From Leifsonia shinshuensis (GTDB lineage: Bacteria > Actinomycetota > Actinomycetes > Actinomycetales > Microbacteriaceae), in assembly GCF_013410375.1 (NCBI RefSeq), contig NZ_JACCFL010000001.1, forward strand, positions 1,240,001 to 1,304,000: a stretch of 64,000 bases of DNA, read 5' to 3'. The stretch's first letter is position 1; each line of letters starts with the position of its first letter. Both the position numbers and the translations under genes were made by a program. Positions 24,730-34,200 of the stretch are shown piece by piece. The notes beneath the pieces were generated by a model. The model worked only from the letters and a program-made list of their open reading frames with translations, was not told where the DNA came from and did no database searches.

Positions 24730-25362
24730 TCACTCCACGACGAGGTCGGGCAGCGTCCGCAGCGCGTCCAGCCGGCCGTCCGCCACGATCCCCGGCAGCA
24801 GCACGATCCAGAGCTCGCGGATCCGCTGCAACAGGTCGGCGCGCCCGGTCAGCGCGGCCGACACCAGCTGGACGCCCGTGAACGCCGGCGACAGCAGGTG
24901 GGCGAACATCGCGGGGTCGACCCGCTCCGACACGTCGCCCTCCTCGATCGCCCGCCTGGTGAGCTCCTCGATCGAGCGGAACCAGTCCTCGTAGGGCTCG
25001 GTCACCGGCTGCTCGGCGGTGCCGATCTCCGTCGTCAGCCGGATGCCCGCCTGCACCACCGGGTCCTCCAGCAGTTGCCGGCCGAGGCTCCTGCTCAGCA
25101 GCACCAGCGACTCCAGCGCGGGCCGGCCCTCCGCCAGGATCGCGGCGGAGGCCTCCATCGTGCGCCGGTGCTGGTCGGCGATCACGGCGAGCGCCAGCTC
25201 GTCCTTCGAGGTGAAGTGGAAGTACAGGGCTCCCTTGGTCAGCCGAGCGGCCGCCGCGATGTCGGCGATGGAGGCCAGCCCGAAGCCGCGCGCGCCGAAC
25301 ACCTCGGCCGCACCCCGGAGGATGGCGTCGCGGGTGGCGAGGGCGCGAGACTGCGTGACCAT
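24730..25362 (-). CDS. TetR-family regulator, ScbR/CprB (butyrolactone receptor)-like
   Basis: A 210-residue TetR protein with LTKGALYFHFTSKDELALAVI (41-61), the signature helix of the ScbR/ArpA/CprB group. The ligand domain also follows that group: VVQAGIRLTTEIGTAEQPVTEPYEDW, then LLSPAFTGVQLVSAALTGRADLLQRIRELW. The start is ATG 25362; no clear ribosome-binding site. It is divergent from poxB, a possible target. It could sense the putative lactone made by the avrD operon 15 kb away (inference), or another ligand, since many homologues are pseudo-receptors. Confidence 0.8.
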   Translation of the reverse strand: MVTQSRALATRDAILRGAAEVFGARGFGLASIADIAAAARLTKGALYFHFTSKDELALAVIADQHRRTMEASAAILAEGRPALESLVLLSRSLGRQLLEDPVVQAGIRLTTEIGTAEQPVTEPYEDWFRSIEELTRRAIEEGDVSERVDPAMFAHLLSPAFTGVQLVSAALTGRADLLQRIRELWIVLLPGIVADGRLDALRTLPDLVVE

Positions 25363-25529
25363 GACCTGAACACAGTAGTGCGGCGCGGCTCTGCGATGGA
25401 TGCATGAATCCGTGCATGACGCCGAACGACGGAACGGACGGGACCAGACGCGGCCCCGGCCCGCGGAGTAGCGTTGGCCTATCCGCCGCGGGTCGCCCAC
25501 GCAGCCCCGCCGACCGAGGAGGACGCCGC

Positions 25530-27263
25530 ATGACCACCGTCGCCGACACCATCGTGGAGATCATCCGGGACGCGGGCGTCCGACGCGTCTACGGCATCCC
25601 CGGCGACTCGCTCAACGGCTTCACGGACGCGCTGCGCCGCGCGGGCGACGTCACCTGGGAGCACGTCCGGCACGAGGAGGCGGCCGCGTTCGCGGCGGGG
25701 GCGGAGGCCGCCCTCACCGGCGAGCTGGCCGTCTGCGCCGGAAGCTGCGGTCCCGGCAACCTGCACCTCATCAACGGCCTGTTCGACGCCAACCGCAGCC
25801 GGGTGCCGGTCCTCGCGATCGCCGCCCAGATCCCCGGGCCGGAGATCGGCAGCACCTACTTCCAGGAGACCCACCCGCAGGACCTGTTCCGCGAGGCGTC
25901 GGTCTACACCGAGCTCGTGAGCATCCCCGAGCAGCTGCCGCGGGTGTTGGAGATCGCGATGCGCACGGCCGTCGAGCGCCGCGGCGTCGCGGTCGTGGTC
26001 GTCCCGGGCGAGATCCTCCTCGCGGAGAGCGTCGGCCGCAAGCCGTCCGCGCCGATCGTCTACTCGCCGCGGGTGACGCGGCCGACCGACGGCGAGCTGC
26101 AGGCCGCCGCCGACATCCTCAACGGCGCCAGGAAGGTCACCATCCTCGCCGGCGCCGGTGTCGAGGGCGCCCACCCGCAGCTCATCGACATCGCCGGGGC
26201 GCTCCGGGCCCCGGTGGTGCACGCCATGCGCGGCAAGGAGTTCGTGGAGTACGACAACCCCTACGACGTCGGCATGACCGGCCTGCTCGGCTTCTCCTCC
26301 GGCTACCGGGCGATGGAGTCCTGCGACGCGCTGCTCATGCTCGGCACCGACTTCCCGTACCAGCAGTTCTACCCGTCGAAGGCGAAGATCATCCAGGTGG
26401 ACCTCCGCGGCGAGAACCTCGGCAGGCGCACGCCGATCGACCTCGGGCTGGTCGGCAGCGTGAAGGACACGGTGGAGGCGCTCCTGCCGCTGCTCGCGGA
26501 CCGAAAGGACACCAAGCACCTCGACGCCTCGCGCTCGCACTACCTGAAGGCGCGCAAGAGCCTGGACGAGCTGGCGGTGAACGACCGCAACCGCACGCCC
26601 ATCCACCCGCAGTACGTCGCCCGGCTGATCAGCGAGCTCTCCAGCGAGGACGCCGTGTTCATCCCGGACGTCGGCTCGCCGGTGGTCTGGGCCGCGCGCT
26701 ACCTGCGCATGAACGGCTCCCGGCGGCTGATCGGCTCGTTCAACCACGGCAGCATGGCGAACGCGCTGTCGCAGTCGATCGGGGCGCAGGCGGCGTTCCC
26801 CGGGCGGCAGGTGGTCGCGCTCGCCGGGGACGGCGGCCTGGCGATGCTGCTGGGCGAGCTGCTGACGCTGGTGCAGCTGAAGCTGCCGGTCAAGATCGTC
26901 GTCTTCAACAACTCCTCGCTGAACTTCGTCGAGGTGGAGATGAAGGCCGCGGGCTTCGTCAACTACGGCACCGGGCTGGAGAACCCGGACTTCTCCCGCG
27001 TCGCGCAGGCCATCGGCCTCCACGGCCAGCGCGTCGAGAAGCCGGACGAGCTGGAGAGCGCGCTGCGCACGGCCTTCGCCCACGACGGCCCCGCCCTCGT
27101 GGACGTGGTCACCGCGCGCCAGGAGCTCAGCATCCCGCCCGCGATCACCGCGGAGCAGGTCAAGGGCTTCACCCTCTACGCGCTGCGCACCATCATGTCC
27201 GGCCGCGGCGACGAGCTCATCGACCTCGCCGACACCAACGTCTTCCGCCGCCTCTTCGACTGA
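25530..27263 (+). CDS. poxB: Thiamine-diphosphate-dependent pyruvate dehydrogenase/oxidase
   Basis: A 577-residue ThDP enzyme. The N-terminal Pyr domain carries VYGIPGDSLNGFTDALRR and the catalytic Glu50 in VRHEEAAAFAAGAEA; a central FAD/nucleotide domain covers about 190-330; the C-terminal PP domain has the ThDP motif GDGG (about 432) through FNNSSLNFVEVEMKAAG. The length and the tail after IPPAITAEQVKGFTLYALR match PoxB, which oxidises pyruvate to acetate and CO2 with electrons passed to the quinone pool at the membrane. GAGGAGG precedes the ATG. The divergent neighbour is the ScbR-like regulator. Confidence 0.92.
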   Translation: MTTVADTIVEIIRDAGVRRVYGIPGDSLNGFTDALRRAGDVTWEHVRHEEAAAFAAGAEAALTGELAVCAGSCGPGNLHLINGLFDANRSRVPVLAIAAQIPGPEIGSTYFQETHPQDLFREASVYTELVSIPEQLPRVLEIAMRTAVERRGVAVVVVPGEILLAESVGRKPSAPIVYSPRVTRPTDGELQAAADILNGARKVTILAGAGVEGAHPQLIDIAGALRAPVVHAMRGKEFVEYDNPYDVGMTGLLGFSSGYRAMESCDALLMLGTDFPYQQFYPSKAKIIQVDLRGENLGRRTPIDLGLVGSVKDTVEALLPLLADRKDTKHLDASRSHYLKARKSLDELAVNDRNRTPIHPQYVARLISELSSEDAVFIPDVGSPVVWAARYLRMNGSRRLIGSFNHGSMANALSQSIGAQAAFPGRQVVALAGDGGLAMLLGELLTLVQLKLPVKIVVFNNSSLNFVEVEMKAAGFVNYGTGLENPDFSRVAQAIGLHGQRVEKPDELESALRTAFAHDGPALVDVVTARQELSIPPAITAEQVKGFTLYALRTIMSGRGDELIDLADTNVFRRLFD

Positions 27264-27297
27264 CCCCCCCGCGCCGGCAACTGCCGAGGCGGAAACC

Positions 27298-27328
27298 GTC
27301 GAGTACGCGAAGAATCTGCGTACTCGAC
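27298..27328. terminator. Bidirectional terminator between poxB and the LCP gene
   Basis: A perfect 11-bp stem (GTCGAGTACGC) closes a 9-nt AT-rich loop between two convergent genes. Confidence 0.75.
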
Positions 27329-27335
27329 TGTTGGG

Positions 27336-29069
27336 TCAGTTGATGCAGACGGTGCTGGAGTAGTTGGTGGTGGGGCCGGAGTGCGTGGGGGCCGGCGCCG
27401 GGGCGGGGGCACTGGAGCCGCCGGCAGGGGCGGCGCCGGGCGCGGCCGGCATCAGGCCGTCCTCGCCGAGGATCACCGTGACGCCCTTGACGCTGCCGGT
27501 CTCCGAGACCGCCGCGCCGGGGAGCAGCGCCGCGACGGCCTTGGCCTGCGACTCCTGACCGGAGGGGTACTCGATCGTCGTGGTCTGCTGCGAGCTCGCG
27601 TCGCCGGCGGTGCCGGTCTTGAAGCCTGCCGCCGTGAACGTCTGCGTCGCCGTGGCCGCCGCGCCGTTCATGCTGCCGCCGTTGAGGACGGTCACCGTGG
27701 TGTCGGAGGGCTTGGCCGCCTTGGCGTCGTCGTAGGCGGAGGGCGTCCCGATCAGGCTCTTGATGAACGCCGGCATCGCGGCCGTGTCCACCTGCACGAT
27801 CGACACGTCGTTGCCGTCCACCGTGATGGTCGGGGTGCCGGAGACCGGGATGGTGGCCGACTGGATCTTGCCGCCGGTCAGGCCCTGGAGCTGCGCCGCG
27901 AGCTGGAGGAAGTTCAGCCCGGGGTCGGTCTCCAGCGAGCCGCTGACGGCGTCGAGGACGTTGGTGAGCTTGCCCGGGTTGAGCAGCGTCCCGGCCGACA
28001 GGAACTTGTGCGCCTCCACCGACAGGAAGTACTGCTGACGGACCACGCGGTCGAGGTCGCCGCGCGGGAGGCCGTGCCGCTGACGCACGAACGACAGCGC
28101 CTGCTGGGCGTCCAGCGTGGAGACGCCCGCCGGGAAGTTCGCGCCGGAGTACGGGTCGTTCACCGCGTTGTTGAGGCACACCTGGATCGGCCCGAGGGCC
28201 TTCGCGATCGTGTAGAAGCCGAGCAGCGAGACGCGCACATAGTGGTCGATCGACAGGCCGGTGAGGTTCTGGACCGTCTGGATGAGCAGCTTCGCCCCGC
28301 TGGTCGGGTCGCTGCCGCCGTTGCCGAGCGAGAACGCCGCGTTGAGCTTGTTCATCCCGTGACCAGGCACGTCGACCCAGGAGTCGCGGGGGAGGGAGAC
28401 GAGGGTCGCCGACTTCCCGTTCGCGGGGATGTGCAGGATCATCATCGTGTCCGTGTTGGTGCCGCCGCCGTCCGCGGTGGTGCTGAGCTGGTTCAGCTCC
28501 GCCTGCGTGGCGTTGTCCGGGCGGTGGTCGTCGCCGACGAGCAGGATGTTCTGGTCCTGGCCGTCCACGTCGTTGCCGGTCTTGTTGATGACGTCCACAT
28601 GGCTGACGCCGCCGACGAACCGGAAGTAGCTGTACGCCGCGTAGCCGCCGAGGACGACGAGGAGGACCGCGAGGCCGGCCGCCGTCCAGACGATGATGCG
28701 CTTGGCGCGCCGGCGCTTCCGCGGAGGCTTGCCGCCGCCCGCGCCACCCGCGCCGCCGTCACCGGATCCGTCGCCCGCACCGCCGTCGTCGCCCGCGGGA
28801 CCGGGGGCAGGGGAACCGGAGAGGCCGAAGAGATCGAAGGGTGCGCCGGCCGCGCCTGCTCCTGCGGCACCGGCTCCCGCCGCGCCCGCTCCTGCCGCGC
28901 GTCCGCCGGCGTTGCGCCCGGAGGGCACACCGGACGCCGGCCGCGTGGCCCGCACCGGCCGGCGCGGGTCGGCGGCGGGCACGCGTCCGAAGACCTCGGT
29001 CGGCGGCTCCGGACGGTCGTCACGGCCGGCGGCGGAGTCGTCTCCAGGGGGGAAGTTCGGGCGTCGCAC
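27336..29069 (-). CDS. LytR-CpsA-Psr (LCP) family cell-wall glycopolymer ligase with LytR_C domain
   Basis: A 577-residue type II membrane protein. A long disordered N-terminus with GAAGA repeats (about 55-80) and Gly/Asp-rich sequence leads to a basic cluster (RKRRRAKR), one transmembrane helix (about 127-148), the LCP domain (about 170-390; NTDTMMILHI, LVSLPRDSWVDVPGHGMNKLNAAF, QALSFVRQRHGLPRGDLDRVVRQQ) and a LytR_C domain (about 465-535; TTVTVLNGG). LCP enzymes attach glycopolymers to peptidoglycan on the outer face. The GTG start sits 6 nt after TAGCGT, so a leaderless mRNA is likely. Confidence 0.93.
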   Translation of the reverse strand: MRRPNFPPGDDSAAGRDDRPEPPTEVFGRVPAADPRRPVRATRPASGVPSGRNAGGRAAGAGAAGAGAAGAGAAGAPFDLFGLSGSPAPGPAGDDGGAGDGSGDGGAGGAGGGKPPRKRRRAKRIIVWTAAGLAVLLVVLGGYAAYSYFRFVGGVSHVDVINKTGNDVDGQDQNILLVGDDHRPDNATQAELNQLSTTADGGGTNTDTMMILHIPANGKSATLVSLPRDSWVDVPGHGMNKLNAAFSLGNGGSDPTSGAKLLIQTVQNLTGLSIDHYVRVSLLGFYTIAKALGPIQVCLNNAVNDPYSGANFPAGVSTLDAQQALSFVRQRHGLPRGDLDRVVRQQYFLSVEAHKFLSAGTLLNPGKLTNVLDAVSGSLETDPGLNFLQLAAQLQGLTGGKIQSATIPVSGTPTITVDGNDVSIVQVDTAAMPAFIKSLIGTPSAYDDAKAAKPSDTTVTVLNGGSMNGAAATATQTFTAAGFKTGTAGDASSQQTTTIEYPSGQESQAKAVAALLPGAAVSETGSVKGVTVILGEDGLMPAAPGAAPAGGSSAPAPAPAPTHSGPTTNYSSTVCIN

Positions 29070-29198
29070 ACCAGAACGCTAGGGGCAACGGCCTGCGAAC
29101 AGCCTGGTTTCCGCGGTGTTCCGGCGGAATGGTCAGGAGATCAGCGAGCACTTCTCAGCATGCTCACGGCATGCGGGCGCGCGGCGCTGCGAGAGTCC

Positions 29199-29750
29199 TC
29201 ACGCGGCCGGGCCGGCGGACTCCGCGTCGGCGGGCTCCGGGCCGGCGGGCTCCGCGTCGGCGGGCTCCTGGCAGGGCGCGGCGGCCATCGCCTCGGTCAT
29301 CCGCTTCGAGATCGCGAGCAGCACGTCCTGCTGCCCGGGGGTGAGCGCGTCGAAGAGGATGCGCCGGATGGTGGCCGTGTGCTGGGGCAGCGCACGCACG
29401 ACGACGCGGCGCCCGTCGCGGCTCAGCCGGACCCAGCTCGCGCGGCGGTCCTCGGCGCAGTCCTCGCGCTCCACCAGGCCGCGCGCCTCCATGCGGGTCA
29501 CCTGGTGCGAGACCCGGCTCTTCTCCCAGCCGGTCAGCTCGACCAGGTCGCGCACCCGCAGCCGCCGCCCCGGCGACCGGACGAGGGACATCAGCACCTC
29601 GAGCTCGGAGATCGAGATGCCGTCGTCGCGCTGCAGCTGCGAGTCGAGCGTCCGATCGAATCCGCGCCGCATCAGGTAGAACGCGTGGAAGAGCTCCTCT
29701 TCGTCAGCGCTGAGCTTGCGCGGGTCGGGTCGGGTTCGCGCGATCGCCAT
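29199..29750 (-). CDS. MarR-family transcriptional regulator
   Basis: A 183-residue MarR protein: ISISELEVLMSLVRSPGRRLRVRDLVELTGWEKSRVSHQVTRMEARGLVEREDCAEDRRASWVRLSRDGRR is the winged helix (about 45-115). The C-terminal 22 residues are a Glu/Pro/Ala-rich repeat tail (EPADAEPAGPEPADAESAGP) not usual for the family. AAGGA precedes ATG 29750. The target is unknown. Confidence 0.9.
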   Translation of the reverse strand: MAIARTRPDPRKLSADEEELFHAFYLMRRGFDRTLDSQLQRDDGISISELEVLMSLVRSPGRRLRVRDLVELTGWEKSRVSHQVTRMEARGLVEREDCAEDRRASWVRLSRDGRRVVVRALPQHTATIRRILFDALTPGQQDVLLAISKRMTEAMAAAPCQEPADAEPAGPEPADAESAGPAA

Positions 29751-29814
29751 ACGTCATCCTTGCACGCGTCCGGTTCGTCGGGAGGGACGGTACGCGCGGG
29801 GCGAACGGCCGCCC

Positions 29815-30363
29815 TCAGTGCGCCAGCTGCTCCAGGAAGACGACGAGAACACCGAGCGCGACGATGCCGATCAGCACGATCAGCTGCTTCCACCAGGCGA
29901 GGCCGGTGCGCGACACCGCGATGCGCGCGATCACCGCGAGCGACGCGATGAGGGCCGCGATCGCGATCACGACGGCGGTCTGCGCCGCCATCCAGCCGAG
30001 CATCGCCGCCATCAGGACCAGCAGCGGCACGGCGAGGACCGTGAGCGCGCGGGAGGCGACGGCCAGCAGGTGCCGGAACTCCCGCGCGGTCGGGAGGGTG
30101 TTGTGCACGATCATGTGCGAGACCAGGTCGGAGGCGAGCCCCGCGAGCAGCACGCCGACGACGGAGATGACGAGTGTCCAGAGCACGGTCGGGGAGTCCA
30201 GGTGCTCGCCGTGCGCGTTCAGCGCCATCAGGATCGCCAGCGCCGTGAAGGTTACGTAGATCCGCTCGCGGAGCCGGTCGCCGGCCTCCCGCCGCTCCTC
30301 CTCGGTCGCGTCGTCGGGCAGGTGCGCGTCGTCGGGCTGATGCGGGAGCCGCCGGTCGGACAT
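29815..30363 (-). CDS. Multi-pass membrane protein, unknown function
   Basis: A 182-residue protein with an acidic N-terminus (about 1-34), four to five hydrophobic segments (about 36-50, 60-78, 103-121, 122-146, 158-178) and a central loop SHMIVHNTLPTAREFRHLL. It resembles small uncharacterised actinobacterial membrane proteins. TAGGCT lies 6 nt before the ATG, so it is probably leaderless. Confidence 0.65.
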   Translation of the reverse strand: MSDRRLPHQPDDAHLPDDATEEERREAGDRLRERIYVTFTALAILMALNAHGEHLDSPTVLWTLVISVVGVLLAGLASDLVSHMIVHNTLPTAREFRHLLAVASRALTVLAVPLLVLMAAMLGWMAAQTAVVIAIAALIASLAVIARIAVSRTGLAWWKQLIVLIGIVALGVLVVFLEQLAH

Positions 30364-30453
30364 GCGACGAGCCTAGCGCCGGGCCCTCGGGGAGCCGCTC
30401 GCCGGCGGCGGGTCACCGAGGAGGACGCGCCCTGATGTCCGCTTGCGTCCCGC

Positions 30454-31230
30454 TCAGGTCTGGCAGACCGGGCAGAAGTAGCTGACCCGTTCCTCCAGCT
30501 CGGTGCGGCCCAGCTCCGAGCGCCGGATGAGGGCGCCGCAGCGCAGGCAGGGGCGCCCGTCGCGGCCGTACACCCAGGTGTTGCGGCCGCGGCGGGTGTC
30601 GCCGGTGGTCACGCGGATCGGGCGGTCGCGGTTCGCCACCAGCATGCGGCGCGCCAGGTCGACGGTCGCCGGGAGGTCGGCCTCCCGCACCGGCCGGGTC
30701 GGCAGCATCCCGCGCACGAAGCAGAACTCGTTGGCGTAGACGTTCCCGATGCCGGCGAGGTTGCGCTGGTCGAGCAGCGCGACGGCGATCGGGGTGTCCG
30801 GGTGCTCCGCCAGCCGGCGCACGGCCTCGCCGGCGTCCCAGTCCGGGCCGAGCAGGTCGGGGCCGAGGTGGCCGACGACCTCGTCCTCCCGCGACCGCGG
30901 CACCACCTCGAGGATCCCGAGCTGGAAGCCGACCGCCTGCGTCTCGGCGGTCTGCAGCACGACGCGGGCCTGGAAGCCGGGGTGCCGCCAGCGGCCGCCG
31001 GGCGGGTACACCTCCCACGACCCCTCCATCTTGAGGTGGCTGTGGATGGTCTGGTCGCCCACCCGGATCAGCAGGTGCTTGCCGCGGCTGACCACCTCGT
31101 CCACGTGCCGCCCGCTGAGGTCGACGGTCGCGTACTTCGGCACCCGGAAATCGGTCTCGGTCAGCAGCCGGCCCTCCAGCGCACGTCGCAGGCGCGCGGC
31201 GGTCTGGTAGACGGTGTCACCCTCGGGCAT
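30454..31230 (-). CDS. nei2: DNA glycosylase/AP lyase, Nei2 (endonuclease VIII)
   Basis: A 258-residue Fpg/Nei enzyme. It begins MPEGDTV (catalytic Pro2 and Glu3 after Met removal), has VSRGKHLLIRV with the conserved Lys, IAVALLDQRNLAGIGNVYANE as the helix-two-turn-helix, and a C-terminal zinc finger with CLRCG and FCPVCQ. It removes oxidised pyrimidines. The lhr helicase gene lies just upstream on the same strand, the same neighbourhood as Rv3296/Rv3297 of Mycobacterium tuberculosis, suggesting joint use in DNA repair. Confidence 0.93.
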   Translation of the reverse strand: MPEGDTVYQTAARLRRALEGRLLTETDFRVPKYATVDLSGRHVDEVVSRGKHLLIRVGDQTIHSHLKMEGSWEVYPPGGRWRHPGFQARVVLQTAETQAVGFQLGILEVVPRSREDEVVGHLGPDLLGPDWDAGEAVRRLAEHPDTPIAVALLDQRNLAGIGNVYANEFCFVRGMLPTRPVREADLPATVDLARRMLVANRDRPIRVTTGDTRRGRNTWVYGRDGRPCLRCGALIRRSELGRTELEERVSYFCPVCQT

Positions 31231-31292
31231 CGGCCGTCATCCTCGTGGCCGGCGCCCCGGCGGGCAGGGCGGCCTCCTTCGCGCGCATCCGC

Positions 31293-34200
31293 TCAGCCTC
31301 GCAGCCGGAGGCCGCGCGGCGTCGCCAGGAACCCCGCCTCGGCGAGGGCCGCGCCGAGCGGGCTGCCCAGCACACCGGCGCCGTTGACGGTCTCGATCGC
31401 GAGCTTGTCGACGCGGCGCGACGTCACCAGCCCGGCCAGTGCGCGGGAGGCTGCGACGAGAGCCGGTCGCGCCGTCTCGTCCTCCTGGTCGGCGAAGCAG
31501 AGCAGGCTCTTGCCGCCGCGCTCCACGTAGAGTGTGAGTTCGCCGTCGACCAGGGCGACCAGCGCGCCCGCCTTGCGCCCCGGCCGGTGGCCGGTGCCGC
31601 CCTCCACCCCTCCGGTCGGCGCGGGGACGGCCGGCCACGGCAGCGCGGCGCCGTAGGCGTTCGCGGGGTCGGTCGCCGCCAGCGCGACCGCCTCGAAGGG
31701 GCGCGGCTGGGTGTGGTCGCGGGCGAAGGTGCGCAGGCGGTCCACGGTCGGGCCGCTCGCGAACTGCGCGGCGCCGAGCGTCTCCACGAAGTAGCCGCGG
31801 CGCGCCCGTCCGCTGTCCTCGAAGCCGCTGAGCACTTTGTAGGCGAGCGCGAAGCCGCCCGGCGTCCCCTCGTTCATCACCGAGCCGCGGGTGACGACGC
31901 CGTACCGGTCGAGCAGCGTCTCGGCCTGCCCGTGCGCGCGGATCGTGGAGTCCAGGTCGCGCTCGGGGAGCAGCGACCACCGGCCGGCGACCGTCGGCGG
32001 CCCCATCCGGGTCACCATCGCCGAGGTGCGCGGCGCACCGACGCGGCCGCGGTACATCCGGGAGCGGGTGGGCTGCCTGGGTCGCTTGTGGGCGCCGCCG
32101 CCTCCGCCGGTCAGCGTGCGCAGCGGAGCGAGCGTGTCGTTGGTCACCAGACCGGCCCAGACCAGGTCCCAGAGGGCGGTGACGAGCGTGGCGTCCTCGA
32201 TCGCTTCGCCGCGCTCGGCGCCGAGCGTGTCCGAGAGCTGCCGGAAGAAGTAGCCGCCGCCGCGCGCGAGCGCGGCCAGGACGCCGCGCTGCAGCTCGTC
32301 GGGCTCGTGATCGGCGGGCGGTGCGAGCGTGAGCGGGGCCGAGTCGGCGAGGTTGAGGCTGATCCAGCCGTCGTTGCCGGGCAGCGAGCCGTCGCCCGCC
32401 CAGATCACCTCGCCGGTGGCGGTGAGCTCGTCCAGCATCGCCGGGCTGTAGTCCGCGACGCGGCTCGGCAGCACCAGCGATTCCCACGCGGAGGCCGGGA
32501 TGCGCGCGCCGGCGAGCTGCTCGATGACCGAGGCCACCGCGTCCACGCCGCGCAGCGTGGAGCCGACGTGCTGCCAGTCGCCGAGGAACCGCGCGAAGGT
32601 CGCGGTCTCGACCGGCTCGACCTCCTGACGGAGCGCGGCGAGCGACATCCGCCGCAGCCGCCGCAGCACCTCCGCGTCGCACCATTCGGAGCCGGTGGCG
32701 TGCGGGCGGAACTCGCCCTCCACCACGCGGCCGTCGCGGGAGAGCCGGCGCAGCGCGTCGTGCACGATCGCGGGGCCGAGACCGAACCGGGCGGCGACCT
32801 CCGCCACCTCGAACGGGCCGTGCGTGCGGGCGTAGCGGCTGACCAGGTCGCCGAGCGGGTCGTCCACCGGCTCGATGAACGCGACCGGCACGCCGATCGG
32901 GAGGGGCACGCCGAGCGCGTCGCGGAGGCGGCTCGCGTCCTCGATGGCGGCGTAGCGCTCCTCGCCGGCGATGGTGACGGCCAACGCGCGCTTGGCGTCG
33001 ACGAGGGAGGTGAGATGCGCCCGGGCGGCGGCCAGGGTGGCATGTGGCGGGGCGACGGCCGCCTCGATCTCGGCCGCATCGCCCGCATCCTCACCCTGCA
33101 GCCGCTCCGCCACCTGCGCGACCGTGAGCGGCCCGAGCAGGCGCAGGAGATCGGCCACGCCCTCCTCGCCGCGCACCCGGCGCTCGGGGTCGAGCCGCTG
33201 AAGCTGCAGCTCCACCCGCTCGATCACCGACGGGTCGAGCAGCTCCCGCAGCTCGGCGCGGCCGAGCAGCTCGGCGAGCAGCCCCGCGTCGAGCGACAGC
33301 GCCGCCGCGCGCCGCTCCGCGAGCGGGCTGTCGCCCTCGTACATGAACGCCGCGACGTAGCCGAACAGCAGCGAGCGGGCGAACGGCGATGCCGTCTCGG
33401 TCGCGGCCTCCACCAGGGTGATCCGGCGCTGGGCGATGCTCTGCGCCACCTCGTTCAGAGCCGGGAGGTCGTAGACGTCCTGCAGGCACTCCCGCACCGT
33501 CTCCAGGATGATCGGGAAGCTCGGGTACTTGCGGGCGACGTCGAGCAGCTGCGACGCCTTCTGCCGCTGCTGCCAGAGCGGCGACCGCTTGCCCGGGTTG
33601 TACTTGGGCAGCAGCAGCGCGCGGGCCGCGCACTCGCGGAACCGCGAGGCGAACAGCGCCGAGCCGCCGACCTCCAGCGTCACCAGCTCGTCCAGTTCGG
33701 CCGGTTCGAAGACGAACAGCTCGCCGCCGGGCGGGGTGGATTCCGTGTCGGGAATACGCACGATGATCCCGTCGTCCGCCGCCATCGCGCCGGCATCGAT
33801 GCCGTAGCGCTCGCGCACGCGCGCCTGCACCGCCAGCGCCCACGGCGAGTGCACCTGCATGCCGTACGGGGAATGCAACACCACGCGCCAGTCGCCGAGC
33901 TCGTCGCGGAACCGCTCCACCACGAGTGTGCGGTCGGTCGGGGTGTGGCCGGTGGCCTCCTTCTGCTCGCGCAGGAACGCCAGCAGGTTGGCCGTCGCGA
34001 AGGCGTCGAGGCCGGCCTCCACGCAGCGCAGCTCGGCGTCCGCGGGAGAGGCCGCGCTCAGCTCGCGCACGAACGCTCCGACCGCCGCGCCCAGCTCGGC
34101 GGGCCGGCCGATGCCGTCGCCCTTCCAGAACGGGAGGCGTCCCGGCTCGCCGAAGGCGGGGGAGACCAGCACCCGGTCGTGGGTGATCTCCTGGATGCGC

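Noticed and set aside
24669..24881. Short plus-strand frame starting after GGGGGG at 24669
   Set aside because: It runs antisense into the ScbR-like gene and becomes Arg/Ala/Pro-rich without any domain.
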